A DNA stretch of 64,000 nt from Aliiruegeria lutimaris (GTDB taxonomy: Bacteria; Pseudomonadota; Alphaproteobacteria; Rhodobacterales; Rhodobacteraceae): assembly GCF_900099935.1 (NCBI RefSeq), contig NZ_FNEK01000007.1:1-64000 (forward strand), written 5' to 3'. The notes beneath the pieces were generated by a model. That model ran no database searches and had not been told where the DNA came from. It saw only the letters and a program-made list of their open reading frames with translations. Positions 45,508-53,357 of this stretch are shown here, one piece after another (the first letter of the stretch is position 1; each line of letters opens with the position of its first letter). Made by a program: the position numbers and the translations under genes.

Positions 45508-47763
45508 ATGGCCAAGAACAAGATCACATCAGACGAAGCACTCCATTACCACATGGACCCGACACCGGGAAAATTCGAAGTTGTCGCGACCAAGGCAATG
45601 ACGACCCAGCGGGACCTTTCGCTCGCCTATTCCCCCGGCGTAGCGGTTCCCGTCGAGGCCATCGCGGAAAACCCCGAAAGCGCCTATGATTACACCACCA
45701 AGGGCAACACCGTTGCGGTGATCTCCAACGGTTCCGCCATTCTGGGGCTGGGAAATCTCGGCGCGCTCGCCTCCAAGCCGGTGATGGAAGGCAAGGCGGT
45801 TCTCTTCAAGCGGTTCGCCGATATCAACTCCATCGATATCGAGCTCGACACCCAGGACCCCGAGGAATTCATCAACGCGGTCAAGCTGATGGGCCCGGCC
45901 TTCGGCGGCATCAACCTCGAGGATATCAAGGCGCCCGAATGTTTCATCATAGAGCAGCAACTCAAGGAGTTGATGGACATCCCGGTCTTCCACGACGACC
46001 AGCACGGCACCGCGGTGATCTGTGCGGCGGGCCTGATGAATGCGCTCTATCTGACCAAGAAGAAGATCGAGGACTGCAAGATCGTGCTCAATGGCGCCGG
46101 CGCCGCCGGTATTGCCTGTATCGAACTGATCAAAACGATGGGCGCCAAGCAGGACAACTGCATCGTCTGCGACACCAAGGGTGTGATCTACCAGGGCCGC
46201 AAGAAGGGCATGAACCAGTGGAAATCTGCCCATGCCGCCAAGACCGATGACCGCACGCTCGAAGACGCGATGAAGGGCGCCGACGTGTTCCTTGGTGTCT
46301 CCGCCAAGGGCGCGCTGACGCCGGAGATGGTCGCCTCGATGAATGACGATCCGATCATCTTCGCCATGGCGAACCCGGATCCGGAGATTACCCCGGAAGA
46401 GGCGCACGAGGTGCGCGGGGACGCCATCGTTGCAACCGGCCGGTCGGACTACCCCAACCAGGTCAACAACGTGCTGGGCTTCCCATACCTGTTCCGCGGC
46501 GCGCTGGATATCCAGGCCAAGGCCATCAATGACGAGATGAAGCTCGCCTGCGCCCGGGCCCTGGCCGAGCTTGCGCGGGAAGACGTGCCCGACGAGGTTG
46601 CCATGGCCTATGGCCGCAAGCTCAGCTTCGGGCGCGACTACATCATCCCGACGCCGTTCGATCCGCGCTTGATCTTTACCATCCCGCCCGCGGTAGCGCG
46701 TGCGGGCATGGATACCGGCGTCGCGCGCCGGCCGCTCGTGGACATGGACGGTTACGAGCAAACCCTCCGTGCCCGGATGGACCCGACGGCGACAATCCTG
46801 TCCTCGATCTCGGCCCGCGCAAAGGCCGCGCAGGCCCGGATGATCTTTGCCGAGGGTGACGATCCCACGGTGTTGCGCGCGGCCGTCGCCTATCAACGGC
46901 AGGGTTTCGGCAAGGCGCTCGTCGTCGGGCGCGAGCAAGATGTGAAGTTGAAGCTCGAAGAAGCCGGCATGGGCGAGGCCTTTCGGGAACTAACGGTGGT
47001 TAACGCCGCCAACACCCGCCATCTCGATGCCTATACGGAGTTTCTTTACAAGAAACTTCAGCGCAAGGGCTTCGACACGTCCGACATTTACCGGATGGCG
47101 GCCCGCGACCGGCACGTCTTTTCGGCGCTGATGCTGGCTCATGGTCATGGCGACGGACTCGTTACCGGCGTGACCCGCAAGGCGGCGCATGTCTTGCATC
47201 AGATGAACCGCGTTTTCCCCGCTTCGGCCGAAGATGGCGCCGTCGGCGTGACGGCCCTGATCCACAAGGGTCGTATTGTTCTGGTCGCGGATACGCTGGT
47301 GCATGAATGGCCCGACGAGGAGGATCTCGCCGATATCGCCATTGCAGCCGCCAGGGTCGCCCGTGGCCTGGGTCTGGAGCCGCGTGTGGCCTTTGCGAGT
47401 TTCTCCACCTTCGGCTACCCGGTCTCCGAACGCGCTCAGAAGATGCACAAGGCGTCGGATGCCTTGGACAAGCGGGGCGTCGACTTCGAATATGATGGCG
47501 AAATGACCGTCGATGTCGCGCTGAACCGCGATCAGATGGCGCTTTACCCGTTCTGTCGCTTGTCGGGACCGGCCAATATCCTCGTGGTGCCGGCGCGTCA
47601 CTCCGCCTCGATCTCCGTCAAGCTGCTGCAGGAGATGGGCGGTGCGACGATTATCGGGCCCATTCTCTCCGGTGTCGGCGCGCAGATCCAGATCTGCCGA
47701 ATGGGGGCGACGGTGAACGATATCCTCCACATGGCCTCGATCGCGGCCTGCAAGATCGGCTAG
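45508..47763 (+). CDS. maeB: NADP-dependent malic enzyme with phosphotransacetylase-like domain
   Basis: A 751-residue MaeB-type enzyme converting malate to pyruvate with NADPH formation. The malic-enzyme part (about 1-430) has [15 protein letters not shown], the catalytic-metal region [11 protein letters not shown] and [11 protein letters not shown], and the NADP fold [15 protein letters not shown]. The C-terminal third (about 440-751) is a phosphotransacetylase-like regulatory domain ([16 protein letters not shown] through [19 protein letters not shown]), which in enteric MaeB binds acetyl-CoA as an inhibitor. ATG 45508 is preceded by GGGGGGAGAAAGAGCAATC. A PfkB kinase starts 4 bp after its stop. 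Confidence 0.97.
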   Translation: MAKNKITSDEALHYHMDPTPGKFEVVATKAMTTQRDLSLAYSPGVAVPVEAIAENPESAYDYTTKGNTVAVISNGSAILGLGNLGALASKPVMEGKAVLFKRFADINSIDIELDTQDPEEFINAVKLMGPAFGGINLEDIKAPECFIIEQQLKELMDIPVFHDDQHGTAVICAAGLMNALYLTKKKIEDCKIVLNGAGAAGIACIELIKTMGAKQDNCIVCDTKGVIYQGRKKGMNQWKSAHAAKTDDRTLEDAMKGADVFLGVSAKGALTPEMVASMNDDPIIFAMANPDPEITPEEAHEVRGDAIVATGRSDYPNQVNNVLGFPYLFRGALDIQAKAINDEMKLACARALAELAREDVPDEVAMAYGRKLSFGRDYIIPTPFDPRLIFTIPPAVARAGMDTGVARRPLVDMDGYEQTLRARMDPTATILSSISARAKAAQARMIFAEGDDPTVLRAAVAYQRQGFGKALVVGREQDVKLKLEEAGMGEAFRELTVVNAANTRHLDAYTEFLYKKLQRKGFDTSDIYRMAARDRHVFSALMLAHGHGDGLVTGVTRKAAHVLHQMNRVFPASAEDGAVGVTALIHKGRIVLVADTLVHEWPDEEDLADIAIAAARVARGLGLEPRVAFASFSTFGYPVSERAQKMHKASDALDKRGVDFEYDGEMTVDVALNRDQMALYPFCRLSGPANILVVPARHSASISVKLLQEMGGATIIGPILSGVGAQIQICRMGATVNDILHMASIAACKIG

Positions 47764-47767
47764 CGAA

Positions 47768-48652
47768 ATGGCAATCTACAACTTGGGCTCCATCAATATC
47801 GACTGGTTCTACCGGGTGGATAACTGTCCGGTGAACGGAGAAACGGTAGCCGCCACGGGCTGTGTCAACGGCCTTGGCGGCAAAGGGGCAAACCAGTCCG
47901 TCGCGGCCGCACGCGCTGGATCGGTGGTCCACCATATCGGCTCCGTCGGGGGCGAAGGCGTCTGGGCGATGGAACAACTCAAGGCGATGGGGGTCGATGC
48001 GACCCATGTCGCTATTGAACTGGCCGGACCGACGGGCCACGCGCTGATTTTCGTGACGCCGGATGGCGAAAACCGCATCGTGATCTATCCGGGCGCGAAC
48101 CGGATGATCGAGGAGGCCGACGTGAAAACGGCTTTGGCTCGGGCCAAAGCCGAAGACATGTTGTTGATGCAGAACGAGACGAATGCGCAGGTCTATGCCG
48201 CCAAGCTTGCGCGGGCCCGCGGTATGCGCGTCGTCTATTCCGCGGCGCCGTTCCAACTGGCGGCGGTTCGCGAAGCGATGCCGCATGTGGATCTTCTGGC
48301 GGTGAACGAGGTGGAAGCGCAGCAATTGGCCGAAGCGATGGGGCTTGCCATGACCGATCTGCCGGTCCCGGAATTGCTGGTCACACATGGGGCGAAGGGC
48401 GCCACCTGGTATGACCTGAAGAACGGCGAGATGCTGACTGTCCCCGCGCCGGAGGTTGATCCGGTCGACACCACCGGGGCAGGCGACACCTTTGTCGGCT
48501 ATTTCTGCGCCGGCCGGGACCAGGGAGTGGAAACTGTGGAATGTCTCGAACTGGCTGTGAACGCCGCGGCGCTGAAGGTCACGCGGGATGGCACCTCGGA
48601 GGCGATCCCCACCCTTCCCGAAGTTCGCCTGTTTCTTGAAGAATCACGCTAG
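47768..48652 (+). CDS. PfkB-family sugar kinase (ribokinase-like)
   Basis: A 294-residue ribokinase-superfamily enzyme. The N-terminal substrate motif is GCVNGLGGKGANQSVAAARAG (ribokinase-type GGKGANQA), and the C-terminal signature with the anion hole and catalytic base is VDTTGAGDTFVGYF. PFQLAAVREAMPHVDLLAVNEVEA is the expected middle part. It resembles ribokinase most closely, but the usual companions (rbs transporter, RbsD) are absent. It is 4 bp downstream of maeB and ends at a terminator, so the two are co-transcribed. Substrate not certain. Confidence 0.88.
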   Translation: MAIYNLGSINIDWFYRVDNCPVNGETVAATGCVNGLGGKGANQSVAAARAGSVVHHIGSVGGEGVWAMEQLKAMGVDATHVAIELAGPTGHALIFVTPDGENRIVIYPGANRMIEEADVKTALARAKAEDMLLMQNETNAQVYAAKLARARGMRVVYSAAPFQLAAVREAMPHVDLLAVNEVEAQQLAEAMGLAMTDLPVPELLVTHGAKGATWYDLKNGEMLTVPAPEVDPVDTTGAGDTFVGYFCAGRDQGVETVECLELAVNAAALKVTRDGTSEAIPTLPEVRLFLEESR

Positions 48653-48683
48653 AGCCGGATCGCGTCGACAAAGGCAACAACGA

Positions 48684-48713
48684 AAAAAGGCGGACCGGTC
48701 GGTCCGCCTTTTT
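48684..48713. terminator. Bidirectional terminator after the PfkB gene
   Basis: GGCGGACC (48689-48696) and GGTCCGCC (48701-48708) pair around GGTC, with A6 before and T5 after. It can end both the maeB-PfkB transcript and the minus-strand gene ending at 48735. Confidence 0.9.
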
Positions 48714-48734
48714 CCAATTCATCAGATCCGCAGA

Positions 48735-48917
48735 TCAGTGGTGCGAAGCAGCAGCAGCAGCGATCACAACAAAGACCAGCAGCGGAATCCAGACGCCGCT
48801 CGACGAACCGGTTTCTTCTTCGATGATAACCGGCTCAATGATCGGCTCTTCGTAACCACCAGCAAAAGTGGCGGTCGCGGCGAGCGAGAGAGCAGCGGCG
48901 AGAGCAAACTTCTTCAT
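48735..48917 (-). CDS. Small exported membrane protein, tandem copy A
   Basis: A 60-residue protein: signal-peptide-like N-terminus (MKKFALAAALSLAATATFA), then an acidic segment GGYEEPIIEPVIIEEETGSS, then a hydrophobic C-terminal helix (GVWIPLLVFVVIAAAAASHH). If the signal is cleaved the product is a 41-residue peptide, with an acidic head and a membrane tail. ATG 48917 follows TGGAGGTTAAC. It is paralogous to the gene at 49103-49285, with about 52 of 60 residues identical by eye. I recall similar short proteins being annotated, doubtfully, as ferrochelatase in Rhodobacterales; there is no enzyme domain here. Function unknown. Confidence 0.8.
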   Translation of the reverse strand: MKKFALAAALSLAATATFAGGYEEPIIEPVIIEEETGSSSGVWIPLLVFVVIAAAAASHH

Positions 48918-49102
48918 GTTAACCTCCAGTTTCTGCGCGGACGTATTTAGTGAGGACGCCCACGCCCCAAGTTGTAGTACCTCGTGATCAATTCCTCGCA
49001 GACCGATTCTGTTTTGGCAATTGTTCACGAACTTACCTGATGAGCATGGACCAGATGTCGTCAAATTGGCAACACCCGTTTCCCCTTGTAGTAAAGGCAA
49101 AG

Positions 49103-49285
49103 TCAGTTGCAGGACGCTGCTGCGGCGGCAATCACGGCGAACACCAGAAGCGGTATCCAGGCGCCCGAGGACGAGCCGGTTTCTTCTTCGATGATGACCG
49201 GTTCGATGATCGGTTCTTCATAGCCACCGGCGAAAGCCGCAGTCGTTACGAGAGAAAGCGCAGCTGCAAGAGCGAGTTTTTTCAT
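49103..49285 (-). CDS. Small exported membrane protein, tandem copy B
   Basis: The 60-residue paralogue of copy A: MKKLALAAALSLVTTAAFA signal, the same acidic block GGYEEPIIEPVIIEEETGSS, then GAWIPLLVFAVIAAAAASCN. The C-terminus ends in Cys-Asn where copy A has His-His, the only striking difference. ATG 49285 follows GGAGGTTGTC; an in-frame upstream ATG (49306) would add seven residues without a better ribosome site. The 185 bp between the copies and the 137 bp before copy B are enough for separate promoters, and both contain a CACGAGG(A/T)ACT element on the minus strand. Confidence 0.8.
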   Translation of the reverse strand: MKKLALAAALSLVTTAAFAGGYEEPIIEPVIIEEETGSSSGAWIPLLVFAVIAAAAASCN

Positions 49286-49422
49286 GACAACCTCCGTGTA
49301 CCGCACTGGACGGCCCGGAATTGGTCCGTCCGTGCCCCATGAGTTCCTCGTGGGGCGATTCTCTCAGACGAAGGGTACATTGCCAATTACGCAAGGCGTC
49401 ACAGGGTGTTACGCCATACTGA

Positions 49423-50022
49423 TCAGATCAGGAGCACCTGCGCACCCGGGGAAACCAGCGCGAACAACTCGGAAATATGCTCGTTATAGAGCCCGATACA
49501 GCCATTCGAGGAACGGCGACCGATCTTGCGCGTGTCATGCGTGCCGTGAATACGGTAATATTTCCAGCCCAGGTAGAGCGCATGCGTGCCAAGCGGGTTG
49601 TCCGGTCCCGGCGGAACGAAATCCGGCCATTCCGGGTTGCGCTTCTTCATCGACGGTGTCGGCGCCCATGAGGGCCCCTCGACCTTGCGGGTCACCGAAG
49701 TGCGGCCGCGTCGGGTCATTTCCTCGGAAATCGGCACGCTGGTCGGGTAAAGCTTGTAGATGGTTTGGTCGGCAGACCAGTAATGCAGCGCCCGCGAGGT
49801 CGTATCGACAAGGATCGCGCCGCCATTCGTGTTGGAGAAATAGGGCTGCCAGCTCAGCGAACGGAAGCTGGAAATATTCCGTTGAATGGCCGGGTCGCTC
49901 TCGGGAACAGGTTCGAAAACCGAATTCTGGCCAATGGCGGGGCTTGCGAGCCCACCCAGAAGGGCGGCACCCGTGCCAAGAAACCGTCGGCGGTTTAGCT
50001 TGTTAGAAATCGAATCGGTCAT
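49423..50022 (-). CDS. L,D-transpeptidase (YkuD), Tat-exported
   Basis: A 199-residue cell-wall enzyme. The N-terminus LNRRRFLGTGAALLGGLASP has a twin-arginine-type motif followed by a hydrophobic stretch. The YkuD domain has GGAILVDTTSRALHYWSADQ at its start and the catalytic segment IHGTHDTRKIGRRSSNGCIG with the nucleophilic Cys. Such enzymes form 3-3 peptidoglycan crosslinks or link lipoproteins to peptidoglycan. The start at 50022 (MTDSISNKLN) was chosen; ATG 50043 is possible. It is divergent from the CAP lipoprotein gene. Confidence 0.92.
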   Translation of the reverse strand: MTDSISNKLNRRRFLGTGAALLGGLASPAIGQNSVFEPVPESDPAIQRNISSFRSLSWQPYFSNTNGGAILVDTTSRALHYWSADQTIYKLYPTSVPISEEMTRRGRTSVTRKVEGPSWAPTPSMKKRNPEWPDFVPPGPDNPLGTHALYLGWKYYRIHGTHDTRKIGRRSSNGCIGLYNEHISELFALVSPGAQVLLI

Positions 50023-50182
50023 AGCGTCCTCGTCGGTAATCAACCCTCTCGCAACGGCAAGAATACTATTGCGTCAAGATAGCGTTCGCAAATCAATCGA
50101 TAGTAATCTCCTCCCGAACTGTTTGAAACGGAGCCGGCTTCCCGCTAGAGGGAACAGGATCAAAGGGAATGGTGCTCACGAA

Positions 50183-50671
50183 ATGAAAAGCCTTTTCGCT
50201 CTACTTGCCGCAATGGCGTTTGTTCTGTCTGCCTGTGGAGCGCCTACCGGCGGTGGTTCCGGCTCTTACCGGATTTCCGCGGGGGACACGGCAAAGATCC
50301 AGTATCGCACGCTTGATTCGATCAACAGCGCGCGGACGGCCGCCGGTCTGTCGAGCTTGCAACTCAATGCGCAGCTGAACGCTGCCGCAGCGACGCATTC
50401 GCGCGACATGTCGGCTCAAAACCGGCCCTGGCATTTCGGCTCGGACGGATCCTCGCCGCTCGATCGCGTGGCCCGCGTTGGCTACACCGGCCGTATGTTG
50501 GGTGAAAATATCTCCGAGACCTACGAGTCCGAGGTCGAAACCCTCTCCGCCTGGATGGGCCAGCCCGATACGCGCAACGTGATCATGGATCCGGCCGCGC
50601 GGGATCTGGGATTCTCCTGGTACCAGGAGAAGAACGGCAAGATCTGGTGGACGCTGATAACCGGCGGCTAA
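50183..50671 (+). CDS. CAP/SCP-domain lipoprotein
   Basis: A 162-residue lipoprotein (lipobox FVLSAC, Cys18) with a compact CAP (cysteine-rich secretory/antigen 5/PR-1) domain. DSINSARTAAGLSSLQLNAQ starts the fold; the putative metal/catalytic residues are His in ATHSRDM and WHFGSDGSSP, Glu in LGENISETYES; it ends DLGFSWYQEKNGKIWWTLIT. Bacterial CAP proteins are found near peptidoglycan enzymes but their activity is mostly unknown. It lies between two L,D-transpeptidase genes, with 27 bp to the converging downstream one. Confidence 0.9.
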   Translation: MKSLFALLAAMAFVLSACGAPTGGGSGSYRISAGDTAKIQYRTLDSINSARTAAGLSSLQLNAQLNAAAATHSRDMSAQNRPWHFGSDGSSPLDRVARVGYTGRMLGENISETYESEVETLSAWMGQPDTRNVIMDPAARDLGFSWYQEKNGKIWWTLITGG

Positions 50672-50698
50672 CGCGCCGCCGGTTCTCGCATTCCCCTC

Positions 50699-51199
50699 TC
50701 AAGCGTGAATGTCGATCGGTGTGCCGACGCGGACCATCGCATAGATCTCTTCGATCTGGCGGTCCTTCACCGCGATGCAGCCGGCGGTCCAGTCCTTGCC
50801 GCGCGGGTCGGTCTTGCGGCGGTCTCCGTGGATGAAGATATCGCCTCCCGGATCGCGCCCCTGAGCGCGCGCATAGGCGAAATCTTCGGCATTCGGATAA
50901 GAGATCCCGAGGGACAGGTGGAACGAGCTGCGTGGATTGCGGCGGTCGATGTAATAGGCGCCTTCCGGGGTCTTGCCGTCGCCGCGGAACTGCTTGGGAC
51001 CTTCGGCCGTGTTGCCGAGGTGGACCTTGAAATCGGCCAGCAGTTCCTGATTGTGAAACAAGTAAAGTTTGCGGCGGTGCTTGACCACCTGAAGCCGGGT
51101 CACCTCCGGTCCGTTATAGCTCCGGAACTTGCTGGAAGAACAGGCCGCAAGCGTCAGCGCTGCGCCACCGGCGATAATACTACGTCTGGGAAACAACAT
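50699..51199 (-). CDS. L,D-transpeptidase (YkuD) lipoprotein
   Basis: A 166-residue YkuD-domain protein with RRSIIAGGAALTLAAC, which combines an arginine-rich n-region and a lipobox (Cys20), so it is probably membrane-anchored. LQVVKHRRKLYLFHNQELL starts the domain; the catalytic segment is IFIHGDRRKTDPRGKDWTAG followed by Cys-Ile-Ala. GDGKTPEGAYYIDRRNP is a family block. It differs from the Tat-exported enzyme at 49423 in having no long C-terminal part, so the two are not recent duplicates. Confidence 0.92.
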   Translation of the reverse strand: MLFPRRSIIAGGAALTLAACSSSKFRSYNGPEVTRLQVVKHRRKLYLFHNQELLADFKVHLGNTAEGPKQFRGDGKTPEGAYYIDRRNPRSSFHLSLGISYPNAEDFAYARAQGRDPGGDIFIHGDRRKTDPRGKDWTAGCIAVKDRQIEEIYAMVRVGTPIDIHA

Positions 51200-51286
51200 G
51201 CTCGAACACTGCCTCTATGGGTGTTTTCCGAATTAATTACCTCAGAATCACCGTGAAATGAAGCGCTCACGAAGCCATCGGCGGAT

Positions 51287-52105
51287 TTACGACGTTGTGA
51301 GCGGTGCCTTCTCGCGGCCCATTTCGGCGTCGTTTCGCGCGGCATTCGCCTTCAGGTGTCGCTCGATTTCATTCAGCCGGGAAAGCACCTCATCCCTGTA
51401 GGCATCAGTCTTCTCGACATCTTCCTCGTGATGGGCGTCCTGCATGGAATTCACGATCAGGCCGACCAACAGGTTCACCACCGCGAAGGTGGTCAGGAGG
51501 ATGAAAGGCACGAAAAACAGCCAGGCGCCGGAATGTACCTGCATGACGGGGCGCACGATTCCCATCGACCAGCTTTCCAGCGTCATGATCTGGAACAGGG
51601 AATAGAGCGAGCGGCCGAGCGAGCCGAACCATTCCGGAAAACTCTCTCCATAGAGCTTGGTGCTCATCACCGCGCCGATATAGAAAACCAGTCCCATCAG
51701 CAGGAATACGGAGCCCATGCCGGGAAGCGCCGAGATGAAGCCTTCGACCACGCGGCGCAGGCGTGGCAGGGCGGAGATCACCCGCAGGACCCGCAGGATC
51801 CGCAGCGCCCGCAAGACCGAGAAGGCATGGGCGGCCGGAATGAGGGCAATGCCGACGATTACGAAGTCGAAGATATTCCAAGGGCTGCGGAAAAACCGGA
51901 AGCGATAGGCGATCAGCTTCGCGGTGATCTCGATCACGAAAATCGTCAGGCAGGCATAGTCCAGCGCGATGATCAGCCCGCCCGCGCGATCCATAACGGC
52001 CGGATAGGTCTCCAACCCGAGCAGGATGGCGTTGAAAATGATCACACCGATCACGAGATTTCGCGTGGCCGGCCGTTCGAGCCAGGTTGTAAGGGTTGCG
52101 CGCAT
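51287..52105 (-). CDS. Voltage-gated sodium channel, NaChBac type
   Basis: A 272-residue, single-domain, six-helix channel that assembles as a tetramer. S4 carries four-residue-spaced arginines in VLRALRILRVLRVISALPRL (about 98-116). The pore has the selectivity filter TLESWSM (175-181), the sequence of prokaryotic sodium-selective channels such as NavAb. The S6 helix (FFVPFILLTTFAVVNLLVGL) is followed by a charged C-terminal coiled coil (about 220-265). Start ATG 52105. Related channels serve motility and pH or osmotic responses in marine bacteria. It lies 23 bp downstream of the RNA methyltransferase gene. Confidence 0.93.
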   Translation of the reverse strand: MRATLTTWLERPATRNLVIGVIIFNAILLGLETYPAVMDRAGGLIIALDYACLTIFVIEITAKLIAYRFRFFRSPWNIFDFVIVGIALIPAAHAFSVLRALRILRVLRVISALPRLRRVVEGFISALPGMGSVFLLMGLVFYIGAVMSTKLYGESFPEWFGSLGRSLYSLFQIMTLESWSMGIVRPVMQVHSGAWLFFVPFILLTTFAVVNLLVGLIVNSMQDAHHEEDVEKTDAYRDEVLSRLNEIERHLKANAARNDAEMGREKAPLTTS

Positions 52106-52127
52106 GAGCCTTCCTTGGGCGATTCCG

Positions 52128-53357
52128 TTAGCCGCCGATATGGCTACGCGAGAAGCATGCTGCAAGTTCGACATGGGTGGACCAGCGGAACTGGTCCACG
52201 ACCTGCACCCAATCGAGGCGGAACCCCGCCGCCACCAGCAGACTCGCGTCGCGGGCAAAGGTGACGGGATTGCAGGACACGGCAGCGATGTTGTCGATTC
52301 CCGAAGTGGCTATTTGCTCAACCTGGGCGAGGGCGCCCGCGCGCGGCGGGTCGATGATCGCGCCATCGAACTTGCGCAGTTCATCGGGCAGGAGCGGGCG
52401 ACGGAACAGGTCTCGTGTTTCGGCAGACACCTTCTTGAGCCCGGATGCATTGCGCCAGCCGGAAATCAGCGCGTCGGTCAGCGCCTTCTCCCCTTCGACC
52501 GCGTGCAGTTCGGCCTGCCGGGCGAGCGGCAGGGTGAAGGTTCCACAACCGGCAAAGAGGTCAACGATATGCCCGGCTGATCCGACGGCTTCCGTGACCG
52601 CTTTTCGCAGCGCCGCTTCTCCGTCCCGAGTTGCCTGCAGAAAGGCGCCGGGCGGCGGCACCACCGCGATTCCATCGAAATCCACACGCGGCGCGGCCCG
52701 CAGGCCGACCACCTCGTCTCCCCAACTCAGCCGCGACATGCCATGGCTTTCGACCAGCCCCGCGAGCGCAATGCGCAGGTCAAGGTCGAGCGGCTTGCCG
52801 CCAGATACCGCGATATCAGGCCCCTCCGCGCTCAGAGTGACGGTGAAACTCAGCTCGCCCTTTCGCGAGCCGCCGAGCCGCGTCATCTCCGCGAGTGCGG
52901 GGCGAGTGGCAAGCAGGGCCGGCTCGACCAGCTCGCAACCCGGCACATCAATCACCACATCCGAGGCACGGCCATGAAAGCCGACCAGAACGTCCTTCTT
53001 GGTGCGACGACCGGAAAACACCGCCCGACGGCGGCTGCGCGCCGGGGAGCTGTGGACCGGGCGGTACTCCGTCTCCAGTCGATGCGCTTCCAGCGCCGTG
53101 CGCACGATGCCCAGCTTCCACTCGGCGACGAATGCCTCATCGGCATGTTGCACCGAGCAGCCGCCGCAGGACTTGAAATGCCGACAGGGCGGCGAGACGC
53201 GATGCGGTGAGGGTTCAAGGATACGCACATCCTCGATCCGGTCGCCTTCGAGCCTGCCGGTGATCCGTTCACCGGGCAGGCAGCGCTGGGCAAAGACAGG
53301 GCCGGCGGCAATTCCGTCCCCGCGATGGCCAAGGCGTTCGATCACCCACTCGTTCAT
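52128..53357 (-). CDS. 23S rRNA/tRNA uracil-C5 methyltransferase (TrmA/RlmCD family)
   Basis: A 409-residue SAM-dependent RNA methyltransferase. A TRAM-like N-terminal part precedes the iron-sulfur cluster cysteines in CRHFKSCGGC (58, 64, 67), with the fourth likely in VPGCELV. The SAM site is IVDLFAGCGTFTLPLA; the catalytic nucleophile is Cys in AAVSCNPVTFARD, and DPPRAGA follows the family pattern. It cannot be decided from sequence whether it is RlmD-like or RlmC-like. The start overlaps the ABC gene stop (ATGA). Confidence 0.93.
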   Translation of the reverse strand: MNEWVIERLGHRGDGIAAGPVFAQRCLPGERITGRLEGDRIEDVRILEPSPHRVSPPCRHFKSCGGCSVQHADEAFVAEWKLGIVRTALEAHRLETEYRPVHSSPARSRRRAVFSGRRTKKDVLVGFHGRASDVVIDVPGCELVEPALLATRPALAEMTRLGGSRKGELSFTVTLSAEGPDIAVSGGKPLDLDLRIALAGLVESHGMSRLSWGDEVVGLRAAPRVDFDGIAVVPPPGAFLQATRDGEAALRKAVTEAVGSAGHIVDLFAGCGTFTLPLARQAELHAVEGEKALTDALISGWRNASGLKKVSAETRDLFRRPLLPDELRKFDGAIIDPPRAGALAQVEQIATSGIDNIAAVSCNPVTFARDASLLVAAGFRLDWVQVVDQFRWSTHVELAACFSRSHIGG

